This document shows positions 35,530-44,617 of a stretch of DNA of 64,000 nucleotides, piece by piece (position 1 is the stretch's first letter; the number at the start of each line of letters is the position of its first letter). Under the pieces are notes generated by a model. It worked only from the letters and a program-made list of their open reading frames with translations, was not told where the DNA came from and did not search any database. Source of the DNA: Bacteroidota bacterium (GTDB taxonomy: Bacteria; Bacteroidota; Bacteroidia; Chitinophagales; Chitinophagaceae); NCBI GenBank assembly GCA_023387985.1, contig JAEWHC010000005.1:561722-625721 (forward strand), read 5' to 3'. The translations under genes and the position numbers were made by a program.

Positions 35530-36706
35530 CCGTACTGTGAATTTTACAATGGCTTGTGCCGGCATGTTGCTGTTCGGCATTACGCTCATAACGCTTGGCG
35601 CTGTATTGCCCGATCTGCACCAACGGTTTTCATTAAATGACGTTGAAGCAGGTGCACTCTTTGCCATCCTACCCTTCGGCATTCTTGCCGGGTCTCTGTT
35701 TTTCGGTTATTTCTGCGATCGCTATGGCTACAAATCCTTACTGGTCACTTGCTTTTTGATGATCGCCTCCGGGTTGACCGCAATTGCCATGCTGCAAGAT
35801 CTCTCCCTGCTGAAGCCGGCTATTTTTCTGTTTGGCTTTGGCGGCGGATGTGTAAATGGCGCAACCAATGCACTCGTTGCGGATATCAGTGAAAAACATA
35901 AGGGGGCCAACCTGAGCATTCTCGGTGTGTTTTTTGCCATCGGAGCCCTCGGCATTCCGCTTGTTTTGGGCCTGCTTAAAGGCAGTGTTGAGTTTGACAC
36001 CATCCTGCTGGGCACAGCTTTTCTTTCCCTGTTGGTATTGATCGCCGCTCTATTTGTAAAATTTCCCCCGGGCAAAAAAGCGGAAGGCATTGAATGGGGA
36101 CATATTTCGGCAATGCTGAAAAGTCCGCTGCTGATTCTTGTGGCCTTCTTCCTGTTTTTTCAAAGCAGTATGGAAGCCATTATTCACAACTGGATAACCA
36201 CCTACCTCATCGATGATCTTGCCGTTTCTGAAAAAAGCGCATTGTATGCTTTAACAGCCAATGTGGTGGGTATGGCCGCAATGCGTTTGCTGATCGGCAC
36301 CGCAATGCGCAATGTCACTGATAAACAGATCTTGTGGCTTTCTGTAATCTTGATGCTGGGCGGCAGCCTGCTGTTGTTGTTTACCGCATCATTCGAACCC
36401 GCACTTGCCGCCCTTGTCATTTTAGGCGCAGGCATGGCGGCGGGATTCCCTTTGATGTTTGGTATTGTGGGCGGCAGGTTTGAAGAAATGTCCGCTACAG
36501 CATTCAGTTTCGTGCTTACCGTCGCCCTTGCAGGCAATATGCTCATCAATTATGCAATGGGTTACATATCCAAATTTTACGGCATCGATAAACTTACGCT
36601 GGTTATTCTTGCGGAAGCCATCGCCCTGGCTATTTTATGCAAATTCATTTTGGACAGCGCATTCGCAAAATCAAAAAAAATTCCATCAATAAAAACAATC
36701 ATTTAA
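35519..36706 (+). CDS. MFS sugar transporter
   Basis: 395 aa from ATG 35519, overlapping the ROK stop by 11 bases. Twelve hydrophobic segments are predicted; the motif between helices 2 and 3 is GYFCDRYGYKSL (the MFS GxxxDRxGRR-like loop) and a central charged loop lies near KFPPGKKAEG. It would bring a mono- or disaccharide across the inner membrane for the kinase encoded before it. Closest-looking group is the FHS/glucose-type MFS found in Bacteroidota. Substrate cannot be told from sequence. Confidence 0.85.
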   Translation: MTINRTVNFTMACAGMLLFGITLITLGAVLPDLHQRFSLNDVEAGALFAILPFGILAGSLFFGYFCDRYGYKSLLVTCFLMIASGLTAIAMLQDLSLLKPAIFLFGFGGGCVNGATNALVADISEKHKGANLSILGVFFAIGALGIPLVLGLLKGSVEFDTILLGTAFLSLLVLIAALFVKFPPGKKAEGIEWGHISAMLKSPLLILVAFFLFFQSSMEAIIHNWITTYLIDDLAVSEKSALYALTANVVGMAAMRLLIGTAMRNVTDKQILWLSVILMLGGSLLLLFTASFEPALAALVILGAGMAAGFPLMFGIVGGRFEEMSATAFSFVLTVALAGNMLINYAMGYISKFYGIDKLTLVILAEAIALAILCKFILDSAFAKSKKIPSIKTII

Positions 36707-36720
36707 AAAATACAACAATC

Positions 36721-37485
36721 ATGATGTTAGCAAAACAGTGGCTTAATAACGCAAGGGATATTATGCAGAAGATCGAAGACACACAATCGGAAAGCATTAT
36801 GCAGGCCGCGACCCTGATGGCCGATTGCATTGAGCAAAAAAGGTGGGTTCATACTTTTGGCTGCGGCCATGCCACCATTCCCATTGAAGAGATGTATCCG
36901 CGGATTGGTGGCTTTGTGGGCTTTCACCCTATGTGCGAATTGCCGCTTACCTTTTTCACCCGCATCGTGGGCGAAATGGGGGTACACCAGTTTGTATTTC
37001 TTGAAAGGGTGGAAGGATATGGAAAGCAAATCATGAAGGGCTACAATTTTGATGACCGTGACGTGATGTGGCTTTTTTCGCATTCCGGCATCAACAATGT
37101 GAATATAGATATTGCCATTGACGCAAAAGAAAAAGGAATGAAGGTGGTGGTATTTGGATCAGCCGCAGAAGCAAGGGGAAAGAAAACCCGCCACTCCAGC
37201 GGTAAAACCATTTTCGATCTTGCTGATGTAGTGGTGGATACCTGCGTTCCCATTGGTGATGCCTCTGTGGATTTGAAGAACCACCAGGATAAAATCGGGC
37301 CCTTGTCAACCATGGGTTTCATTACCTGCGTATGGATGACGGTGACCACAATAGCCGAAATTCTTGCCGAACGGGGTGTAAAACTGTATATCCATCCTTC
37401 GCATAACGTACCCGGCGATGAGACGGCTAAAGAACGGCTTGATGAGGCCCTGGCAGAATATAAAACACGGATTGCAGGAGTGTAA
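36721..37485 (+). CDS. SIS-domain sugar-phosphate isomerase-like protein (UPF0309 type)
   Basis: 254 aa from ATG 36721. A single SIS domain: THE SIS nucleotide-fold start VHTFGCGHATIP (about 43-54), FSHSGINNVNIDIAIDAKEKGMKVVVFGSA (about 120-149), then the family segment SSGKTIFDLADVVVDTCVP and a late STMGFITCVWM. Such proteins isomerise or bind phosphosugars. Third gene of the kinase-transporter operon, 14 bases behind the MFS gene, so it probably acts on the sugar phosphate made by the ROK kinase. Amino sugar handling is a guess. Confidence 0.8.
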   Translation: MMLAKQWLNNARDIMQKIEDTQSESIMQAATLMADCIEQKRWVHTFGCGHATIPIEEMYPRIGGFVGFHPMCELPLTFFTRIVGEMGVHQFVFLERVEGYGKQIMKGYNFDDRDVMWLFSHSGINNVNIDIAIDAKEKGMKVVVFGSAAEARGKKTRHSSGKTIFDLADVVVDTCVPIGDASVDLKNHQDKIGPLSTMGFITCVWMTVTTIAEILAERGVKLYIHPSHNVPGDETAKERLDEALAEYKTRIAGV

Positions 37486-37628
37486 GAAAGGTTAAAAAGT
37501 AAAAAATCTGGGGTAATGCTGCCCAATAATTCACGCAACGTTCATACAAACCTGCTGAAATTGAATTCAACTGAGTTAAGGCAACCTGCGCAATGAAGGA
37601 TTATCAATAACAATCAAAAAGTAAAGCC

Positions 37629-38105
37629 ATGAACAATCAAAAAATCACACCTTGTCTTTGGGTGGAAAAAGATGCAAAAGCAGTGGTTGAATATTATTTG
37701 TCCATATTTAAAGATGGCAAAATGAAAGACTACCGGCTTTTTGAAAATATGCCTGATGGAGACGGTAATGGAAGTGCCGGCAGTTTTGAAACCGCTGTAA
37801 TGGAACTTGCAGGAATAGATTTTTCCATTCTTGCCGCAGGACCAATGTTTAAATTCAATGAAGCCATATCTCTCGTGATCAATTGCAAAGACCAGGCGGA
37901 GGTTGATTACTACTGGGAAGCACTCACTGCTGATGGAGGAGAAGAAGGGCCTTGTGGATGGTGTAAAGACAAGTATGGATTATGGTGGCAGGTTGTACCA
38001 GTTGAATATTTTGAACTGATACACAGCAGCGATGCAGCCATAAGGGAGAAAGCAATCAGGAATACATTTAAGCAAACCAAATTAATTCTATCAGCACTTA
38101 AATAA
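37629..38105 (+). CDS. VOC-fold PhnB-like protein
   Basis: 158 aa. The N-terminal KITPCLWVEKDAKAVVEYYLSIF and the later GWCKDKYGLWWQVVP are typical of the PhnB/3-demethylubiquinone methyltransferase-like branch of the vicinal oxygen chelate superfamily. No reaction can be assigned. It lies 143 bases behind the SIS gene and is probably a separate unit. Confidence 0.82.
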   Translation: MNNQKITPCLWVEKDAKAVVEYYLSIFKDGKMKDYRLFENMPDGDGNGSAGSFETAVMELAGIDFSILAAGPMFKFNEAISLVINCKDQAEVDYYWEALTADGGEEGPCGWCKDKYGLWWQVVPVEYFELIHSSDAAIREKAIRNTFKQTKLILSALK

Positions 38106-38259
38106 CAATAAGGCGGTGGGAAGACGTGGAGACCCGCAGCGGAAAAAATAACAAATTTCCGACCGCAATCCACAGCTACTTCTCGCAATATTACTAAGTA
38201 GAGTTCACGCCATGAGCACGGAACTCGCGGTTCACTGACTCTACTGCTTGCAGGCAACC

Positions 38260-38282
38260 GGCCACTGGCCACTGGCCACTGG
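38260..38282. repeat. 7-bp tandem repeat, three copies
   Basis: GGCCACT occurs three times in a row plus GG, in the spacer between the VOC gene and the GH78 stop. Non-coding and probably slippage-prone. Confidence 0.8.
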
Positions 38283-38289
38283 AGTGCGA

Positions 38290-41088
38290 TCAATTGCCGT
38301 CAGCAAAAATGTATATTCCTGCCGGCACAGTAAAGATTGCCTTATCTTTTAGGCTCGGGCCTGCTTTGACCTTTCCCGATGATTCCACAACTGCTTCAGG
38401 CTTTTGTGATGGAAAATAAACCGTCGCCGAAGTGTTTGGCGGAACCGTGACCTTGAGTGTGAGCTTGCCACTACGGCGATGCCAGGAAGTGCTGATTAAC
38501 CCGGCGGGTGAGTCAAAACGTGTTTCAGCCTTATTGAGCTCATGTTCAGGGATCTCCGGAACGGTTATTGCAAAATGCTGAAAACCAGGTGACGCGGGAT
38601 CCTTTTTTATACCTCCTACCCCGTCAATATACCAGGGCGCAGCATAGAGATAGGAACTATGCAGCAATGAATGGCCAGGCAGATCTTTTTCCCACATTTC
38701 CCAAATGGAGGTCGCGCCATTTTCCCGCATATATCCCCAGCCAGGATAGGTTGTTTTAGAGGTCATGGAATAGATCAGGTCATCCCGGCCATGCTCCCGG
38801 AGCAATTTAAACAAAACAGAACCACCGGTAATGCCCACACCAATATGACCTTTCGACGCGATAAGGATATTGTCTTCAAGGCTTTTCCATACCCGGTCAG
38901 CCAATTCCCGTGGAGGCAAATCTGCCAATAGCGCCATGGCCAGGTTGCTTTGAGATCCATCCGCATAACTATATTCTTCGGCATTAAAGAATTTTGCATG
39001 AAGCGCTTTTGCAGTACGCAGTGCCTGTAGCCTCCATTGTTCCGCCTCGGCGTTTTTTCCGATTATATCGGCAATGGTAGCTGCGGTGCGCAGGTTATAT
39101 ACATAAAAGCTATTGTTGAAGCAAAGATTTTCCGGCTTGTCGTTATTCATGCCTTCCGCAGTGGCATTGGGCCAGAGCCAGTCACCGAGAAAATCCCACT
39201 GCCCACCGTAACGTTGCAGCAGGTCATCGTTGGTATGGGCTTGATGGAATTCCAGCCAACCCTTCATGAGTTCAAAATTCCTTTCCAGGATGCGTGTATC
39301 GCCATAATGCTGGTATACGTAGTATGGCAATGAAACGACAATGCCTCCCCATGCCGGGCCGCCCCCGCCATGATAGGTTGGCGCGGTATGCGGTAAAACA
39401 CCGTCGCCCAATATCCGGCCGCTTCCTACCTGCTTGCGAGCCCAGTTTTCATCATCCATATTGCCGGTCATCGTTTCCGTACCCTGCACATCCCGCCAGT
39501 CCTGCATCCACTTGGTATAAAATGCACCAAGATTATAATTAAACATTCCCGCCTCCGAGGTGGTATGTGCATCGCCGCCATAACCAAACCGTTCACGTTG
39601 CGGGCAGTCTACCACGTATCCGCCTACAGTTAGGTTTTCAAAATTCCAGCAACTGCGCGAATAAATCCAGTTTTGCAGTGCATTTGAAGATCGGAAAGTG
39701 GAGACGGCGGGATAAGCAGTGCGCACCACCCATCCCCTTATGGCGGAAGTATCCGGCGGCTGCTTTAATCCCTTAACGGTTATCCATCTGCCACTGCTGT
39801 AATTGAATTTATTTTGAAATACACCTTTTCCCGAAGGTCCGATCACAAACATGCTGTACAGGTTAAAGGTCATTTCATCCTGTTCTCTTTCGGAAAAATA
39901 AAACCGTATTGTATCCCCAGGATTGCCGGTTACCGGAATGCGCATCCACCCGGCAAAATTTGCACCCATATCAATGCGGTACGTCTCTTCAACCACCTCC
40001 AACCCAACAGGCCTGAGCTCATGAAACAATTGATTGGTCTGCACTTCCTGTGCCGAAATATTAAGTTCCGGATCATATACCGTTGCATTTTCCCATTCAG
40101 CGTCATCAAATGAAGCCATGTTCCATCCATCAATTTCTTTATGGGCATCCCAGATTTCTCCGCCGTAACGATGCATTGCCCATATACCAAGCAACCGGTT
40201 GGGACTGGAATGTACCTTCCAGGCTGCCCCCGTTTCCAGCCGCAGAAGATGCCTGGACAATTCATCATATACATTTACCTGTGCTGAAACCATTGGAGTT
40301 CTGGGACGTTGAGGCTTATTGTAAGGTGCGAAAATGGACCAGGAAGTGCCCAGCCAAAAGGCGATCACGTTTTCCCCGGGCTTCAATGCGGATACGATGT
40401 CATACACTATATAACCTGCCCGTTTTGTATGGTCGGTCGCGGCACCGGCCAAAACATGATCACCCATTTTTTGACCGTTAACATACACTTCATGATACCC
40501 AACAGACGCTACAAACAGATTCGCTTTTGCAGGCTGTTTTTCCAGGTTAAATGATTTGCGCAGCCAGGGATCATCAACATTACAATCCAAAACGCCAGGG
40601 GAGAATACCTGTGAAGACCCGATCCATTGCGCTGTCCATTCTCCAGGTTTCATCAGCCCGGTTGTCCATACGGCGGTTTCGCTGACAGCAGTCCGGCCTT
40701 GCTCATCTTTCACCAACACCTTCCAGTAATAACGCATGTCGGATTGAAGTTGCGTGCCTCCGTATTCTATAAGCTGCATTTTGTCCGATGCCTGCCACTT
40801 TGAATCCCAGATGGTTCCGTTGTTTGCCTGAATGTCTGCCTTTTTATCAGCTACCAGGATCCGCCACGCGGTTTGGCGCTGACCGTACCTGGCCGGATCT
40901 GTTGCTTTGAAAGTCCAGCTAAATCGGGGTTGTTGCTCTTCGAGTCCGGTCGGATTTATCATGTATTCCGTGGTTAGGCCCACCGGCATGAGTGATGCCT
41001 GAGAAAACACATGCTGTGCAATCAGCAAAAAGATAATACAGGAAAGGTGTCTGAAAAACTTCACGGAAGTTGAAATTAAAAAGAACAT
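38290..41088 (-). CDS. Secreted alpha-L-rhamnosidase (GH78)
   Basis: 932 aa from ATG 41088 (a TTG at 41100 is in frame). A signal peptide spans about 1-30 (hydrophobic, ending VFSQ). Then come the N-terminal Bac_rhamnosid beta domains (VGLTTEYMINPTGL, WTAQWIG, VYVNGQKMGDHVLA), the (alpha/alpha)6 catalytic domain with VDCPQRERFGYGGDAHTTSEAG, the likely catalytic glutamates in this loop and in GATSIWEMWEKDLPG, and a C-terminal beta domain. It removes terminal alpha-rhamnose from glycosides or pectic polymers. It has no SusCD pair of its own; it follows DUF2207 by 36 bases on the same strand. Confidence 0.92.
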   Translation of the reverse strand: MFFLISTSVKFFRHLSCIIFLLIAQHVFSQASLMPVGLTTEYMINPTGLEEQQPRFSWTFKATDPARYGQRQTAWRILVADKKADIQANNGTIWDSKWQASDKMQLIEYGGTQLQSDMRYYWKVLVKDEQGRTAVSETAVWTTGLMKPGEWTAQWIGSSQVFSPGVLDCNVDDPWLRKSFNLEKQPAKANLFVASVGYHEVYVNGQKMGDHVLAGAATDHTKRAGYIVYDIVSALKPGENVIAFWLGTSWSIFAPYNKPQRPRTPMVSAQVNVYDELSRHLLRLETGAAWKVHSSPNRLLGIWAMHRYGGEIWDAHKEIDGWNMASFDDAEWENATVYDPELNISAQEVQTNQLFHELRPVGLEVVEETYRIDMGANFAGWMRIPVTGNPGDTIRFYFSEREQDEMTFNLYSMFVIGPSGKGVFQNKFNYSSGRWITVKGLKQPPDTSAIRGWVVRTAYPAVSTFRSSNALQNWIYSRSCWNFENLTVGGYVVDCPQRERFGYGGDAHTTSEAGMFNYNLGAFYTKWMQDWRDVQGTETMTGNMDDENWARKQVGSGRILGDGVLPHTAPTYHGGGGPAWGGIVVSLPYYVYQHYGDTRILERNFELMKGWLEFHQAHTNDDLLQRYGGQWDFLGDWLWPNATAEGMNNDKPENLCFNNSFYVYNLRTAATIADIIGKNAEAEQWRLQALRTAKALHAKFFNAEEYSYADGSQSNLAMALLADLPPRELADRVWKSLEDNILIASKGHIGVGITGGSVLFKLLREHGRDDLIYSMTSKTTYPGWGYMRENGATSIWEMWEKDLPGHSLLHSSYLYAAPWYIDGVGGIKKDPASPGFQHFAITVPEIPEHELNKAETRFDSPAGLISTSWHRRSGKLTLKVTVPPNTSATVYFPSQKPEAVVESSGKVKAGPSLKDKAIFTVPAGIYIFADGN

Positions 41089-41124
41089 GGATATCGTCAA
41101 AAATAAACCCTGCAGGAATTCTTT

Positions 41125-42807
41125 TCACCATCCGCCACCTCCGCCGCCGCCTGCACCGCCACCCGCACTGCCTCCTCCACTTCCACCACTTCCGGGAGAA
41201 CTCACCATGCTGGCACTCATGCTTGACATGGATCTTGTGAATGAATCTGTAAAACCCGAAATGTTGTTCGCATTAAAATTGTTATGCGTACTGTGATACC
41301 ACCCCGGAGGAGGAACATATAAGCCATCAAATTTGGAGGTCCATTTTTTTACAAGACCGAAAGCAACTGCAAACGGTAATGTCTTTTCAAAATAAGAAGG
41401 ATCTTCTTTCAGCAGTATTTCCAGTCTCGGTTTTTCAGCCTTCTCCATGAATTGACGGAAACCCAATATCCGTTGTTTGAGTTCCTCCCCGCGGGGGGAG
41501 AGTTTACGTAGCTGAAAATAGGCCATAATGGCCATGGCCAGTGAAATTACACCCCAGATGATGGCTGTGGCAAGCTGTTCTTTTAAAAAAATAAACCCGG
41601 CAATGCCTAAAAGAATAAAGAAAATAAACGCCAGGATTCGCATCCGTTCGGAGCGGCTTTCATAATAGCCTTTTTGCCGGATGACCTTGCCCAGGTCAGT
41701 GCCTGCTGCAATCATGGTTTGATAAAACTTGTTCTTGAGATCATGAATTTTCACTTCACTCCGGCCACCGAACAATCCGCCGAAAACCGTGTACTCATAG
41801 GGATTCAATCCTTGCGGAAGTTCGTGCATTTTTGTAAGGGTGACCTCTTTTTTACCAAACAAACCCGGTTTTTTTTCCTCCCGCATGTTCAGGTATCCTT
41901 TGGCTCCCCAATAAGGAATCAGGCAGGTAATATCGCAATTGTCCTTTTTGCCATCCACCAAATACCCGGCCTGAACAGGATCCAGTTTTTCAGGAGGAAA
42001 ATATTCAACTGCAACCGGCAGTCTTTTGTCTTTTCCGAAACGATCCCAAACAAAATAATAGACAACAACAAGCGGAAGAAAAAGCAAGAGTATGCCATAA
42101 TCATTCATGGCTTTCTCTGCTGCGCCTGGGAAGGCAAAATAATTCGCGGGGAATTTTATCAGGGCGGTCATTTCTTTTCCATTTCCCAATATTTCTTTTG
42201 AGCTGCCCTGGAAAATACCACTTTCGTAATTAAATACGGCTGATGTAGTATCACCCCGGAAGCCGGTATAGGCCGCATAATTCCCCTGCGGCAATGCCAG
42301 GTTTTCAGGCAGTTGAATATTGAAATTGACTTTATTGATTGCAATATCCCATTCGTTGCCAAGGAGATTCCAGTAAAATACGTCCATCATTTCTTCCCGG
42401 ACTATTGCCCCGGAAACTTTATAACGAATGGTATAGTTATGTACTCCATCAATGTATTTTCCCTTTTCGCCAATGCGAATGCCAACTTTGCCGGAACTCC
42501 TCTCGGTTTTGAATTTCCAGTCCGGCACTTCAATATCCCTGATGGAAAGCTTCCTGTTTTCGACAGAACCATTTTCATGCCTGTATTGAAAATTTCGTGG
42601 TATGGTGCGCCAGATGCCCTGGTGCTCGAGAAAGAATTCAACAGTGTAATTTTCGGTTATTTCCAGATCCCCCGTTTTCAGGATCCGGATCTCCACATCC
42701 AAATCATTGATCTGCAGGGTTCGATCCTGGGCAGCAAGACCCAGAGCAAATAAAACAGCAAGCAGCAGCAGCCCGGTTCGCAAGAATGAGTGTGGCATAA
42801 CAATCAT
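41125..42807 (-). CDS. DUF2207 membrane protein with glycine-rich tail
   Basis: 560 aa from ATG 42807, one base after the lemA stop (TAAAATG), so coupled. Signal peptide, then a beta-rich exported DUF2207 domain (RTLQINDLDVEIRILKTGDLEI), one helix (about 235-253), a cytoplasmic part, two more helices near 420-460, and a C-terminal stretch of Gly/Ser ending in tryptophan (GGGSAGGGAGGGGGGGW). The pairing LemA plus DUF2207 is common; its role is unknown, possibly in envelope stress. The GGN-rich end at 41131-41190 is a low-complexity coding repeat. Confidence 0.85.
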   Translation of the reverse strand: MIVMPHSFLRTGLLLLAVLFALGLAAQDRTLQINDLDVEIRILKTGDLEITENYTVEFFLEHQGIWRTIPRNFQYRHENGSVENRKLSIRDIEVPDWKFKTERSSGKVGIRIGEKGKYIDGVHNYTIRYKVSGAIVREEMMDVFYWNLLGNEWDIAINKVNFNIQLPENLALPQGNYAAYTGFRGDTTSAVFNYESGIFQGSSKEILGNGKEMTALIKFPANYFAFPGAAEKAMNDYGILLLFLPLVVVYYFVWDRFGKDKRLPVAVEYFPPEKLDPVQAGYLVDGKKDNCDITCLIPYWGAKGYLNMREEKKPGLFGKKEVTLTKMHELPQGLNPYEYTVFGGLFGGRSEVKIHDLKNKFYQTMIAAGTDLGKVIRQKGYYESRSERMRILAFIFFILLGIAGFIFLKEQLATAIIWGVISLAMAIMAYFQLRKLSPRGEELKQRILGFRQFMEKAEKPRLEILLKEDPSYFEKTLPFAVAFGLVKKWTSKFDGLYVPPPGWYHSTHNNFNANNISGFTDSFTRSMSSMSASMVSSPGSGGSGGGSAGGGAGGGGGGGW

Positions 42808-42808
42808 T

Positions 42809-43363
42809 TTAGAATTCAACTTTGGGAACAGCTTTCTCTCCTTGTGCAGTTTCAAAGAAATTGAAATGTTTGTAACCAAAAAGGCCGGCAAACAATACGC
42901 CCGGAAAGCCTTCGCCAAAACTGTTGTTTTCCCTCACCGTAGCATTGTAATAACGTCGGGTGCGTTCCAGGCTTTCTTCCAGCTGTCCAAGTTGTTGCTG
43001 TAAATCAAGGAAAGCCGTATTTGCCTTCAATTCAGGATATTGTTCCGCCAGGGCAAACAGGCTTTTGAGCCCGGCATTCAAGGCATTTTCCGCATCTACC
43101 CTGCTATTGATATCGCCGGTTCCGGCCTGCATTGCCGCATTACGCGCCCTTGTCACATTTTCAAAGGTGGAAGTTTCATGCTGGGCATAGCCTTTTACGG
43201 TACTCACAAGATTGGGAACCAAATCGTGCCTTCGCTTCAGGCCGGCGTCAATATTGCTCCAGGCATCATTCACGAGGTTGCGGTTACGCACAAATTTGTT
43301 GAAAATAAAAATCATGAACAGGCCAAGCAGGACCAGGAGGCCTATGATAATCGCGGTGGTCAT
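42809..43363 (-). CDS. LemA family membrane protein
   Basis: 184 aa from ATG 43363, the usual LemA length; the upstream open frame is not family-like. One N-terminal helix (about 4-22), then the helical LemA domain starting NKFVRNRNLVNDAWSNIDAGLKRRHDLVPNLV and containing RTRRYYNATVRENNSF and FPGVLFAGLFGY. LemA proteins are membrane-anchored helical bundles of unknown function. First gene of a two-gene unit with DUF2207. Confidence 0.93.
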   Translation of the reverse strand: MTTAIIIGLLVLLGLFMIFIFNKFVRNRNLVNDAWSNIDAGLKRRHDLVPNLVSTVKGYAQHETSTFENVTRARNAAMQAGTGDINSRVDAENALNAGLKSLFALAEQYPELKANTAFLDLQQQLGQLEESLERTRRYYNATVRENNSFGEGFPGVLFAGLFGYKHFNFFETAQGEKAVPKVEF

Positions 43364-43667
43364 AACATAAGATTTCCTGCAAGTTAACCCATAAGAAAAA
43401 CAAAATTCCTGAAGGCGGACTCTTTTTAGGAAAAACAGCGCTGAGGCAAAACAGAGCAGCAGTAGCCTCTTTAAGTATTCAACACCGAGGGCAGCATCAA
43501 CGCCGCCGAAGGACCGATTGCGAAATGATGCGGAATTTTGCAGAATAAATGATCCACCAGTTCCGGAAATTAGAGTGGATGATGGTATCATGCCTGCCTG
43601 CAAGCTTGAAACTTTTGGAACCCTGAAATTGTAATTGAAAGCAGGATCCTACGGAGTACCAAAGCAC
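43364..43667. other. Spacer between lemA and the PepSY-TM gene
   Basis: 304 bases. I see no gene, RNA or clear repeat. An open frame continuous with lemA crosses it but has no family-like sequence. TAACTTGC, a poor -7 variant, occurs on the minus strand shortly before the lemA ATG. Confidence 0.5.
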
Positions 43668-44243
43668 TCAGCTTCTGCGTTTTTTTCGGAACCGTTTTGG
43701 CCCATACCAAAGCCAGAAGCCAGTAACGGTGAACAACAACAGCGCTATGCTCATGATGGAAGTATAGGCCAGTTTAAAATAATCATCCGGCGTATTGGCA
43801 TAAAAATCGAGAATGGAACCATCGTGAATTTTTTCAATAAAATCAGCGCGCCGTCTTTCTTTAAACAACAGCTTTCCGGTGGCGCCATCCAGTTGCAAAC
43901 CCCAGAAATGATCTTTAAAAACAAACTTCACAATGCCTTTGTCAGCACGGGCGTCAATGCGGTCGAGTGATGTAGATAAAGAAGCATCTACAGAATCATG
44001 AAGATATCCAATAGCTAGTTTGTGCAAACTATCAACAGGCAGCCATTGCGAAAGATCGGTGGATGTTCCGGTATGCGTTTTTGCCTGTACCCACCCAAAG
44101 CTGTGTTTTTTCCACCCCAGTAAAATACTGGTGATGGCCATAATGAAAAAGAAAACAAACAGCAAAATGCCGGTCCATCGGTGGATTTTGCGGAAACTTC
44201 GCAGCAGGATAGCGTCTTTGTTCCTTTTTATAGATTTTGCCAT
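43668..44243 (-). CDS. PepSY-associated membrane-helix protein
   Basis: 191 aa. An N-terminal basic stretch and RKIHRWTGILLFVFFFIMAITSILLGWKK form the first PepSY-TM helix with the conserved His pair region. A periplasmic PepSY-like domain follows (about 50-150, with GLQLDGATGKLLFKERR and DGSILDF), then a final helix (about 158-178) and a basic end. The family is linked to iron reduction or periplasmic protease control; no partner is adjacent, so the role stays open. Confidence 0.8.
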   Translation of the reverse strand: MAKSIKRNKDAILLRSFRKIHRWTGILLFVFFFIMAITSILLGWKKHSFGWVQAKTHTGTSTDLSQWLPVDSLHKLAIGYLHDSVDASLSTSLDRIDARADKGIVKFVFKDHFWGLQLDGATGKLLFKERRRADFIEKIHDGSILDFYANTPDDYFKLAYTSIMSIALLLFTVTGFWLWYGPKRFRKKRRS

Positions 44244-44617
44244 ATTGAATCAATAAAACCAATTGCATTGTTTAACAATTGTCCTGAATGCATGATGGGA
44301 TTTAGACGAGTTTGGGTATTAAATCAGTCGGGGACAAAGGTTCCGGAATCAACAACGGCCAGTGAAATCACCGGCCGCTAATCAAAAATCCATGAACCCT
44401 CAACTAAGGGTTTCTGCCATTTGAATATTTGACGTCACCAAAGACTTTTTCCTTCGCCTTTTCTGTTATTTTTTCAGAAAAAAATGGCGGATTCAGGCAA
44501 TGGAAAACGGCCAGGTCCTACTCCGGCCGTTTTAGAAAAAATTAACCCATTTGATTAAACTCCAATATTTATCCTGTTCCAGCTGTGCACACCTATGGAC
44601 ACTGGTTTAATGGATCA
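44244..44617. other. Spacer behind the GH16 gene with two hairpins
   Basis: 374 bases with no supported gene. It holds the terminator-like hairpin at 44504-44533 and a second hairpin at 44356-44377 (CGGCC-A-GTG-AAAT-CAC-C-GGCCG) followed on the minus strand by TTGTTGATT. Near the PepSY gene start lies a small inverted repeat TTGTT-T-AACAA. Confidence 0.55.
44504..44533 (-). terminator. Likely terminator of the glucan operon
   Basis: 9-bp stem AAAACGGCC / GGCCGTTTT with a 12-base loop, 84 bases past the GH16 stop. The T residues fall inside the stem and are followed by CC, so it is weaker than the other terminators here. Confidence 0.5.

Noticed and set aside
41131..41190. GGN-rich low-complexity stretch
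   Set aside because: It encodes the glycine-rich tail of the DUF2207 protein and is in frame, so it is not a separate element.
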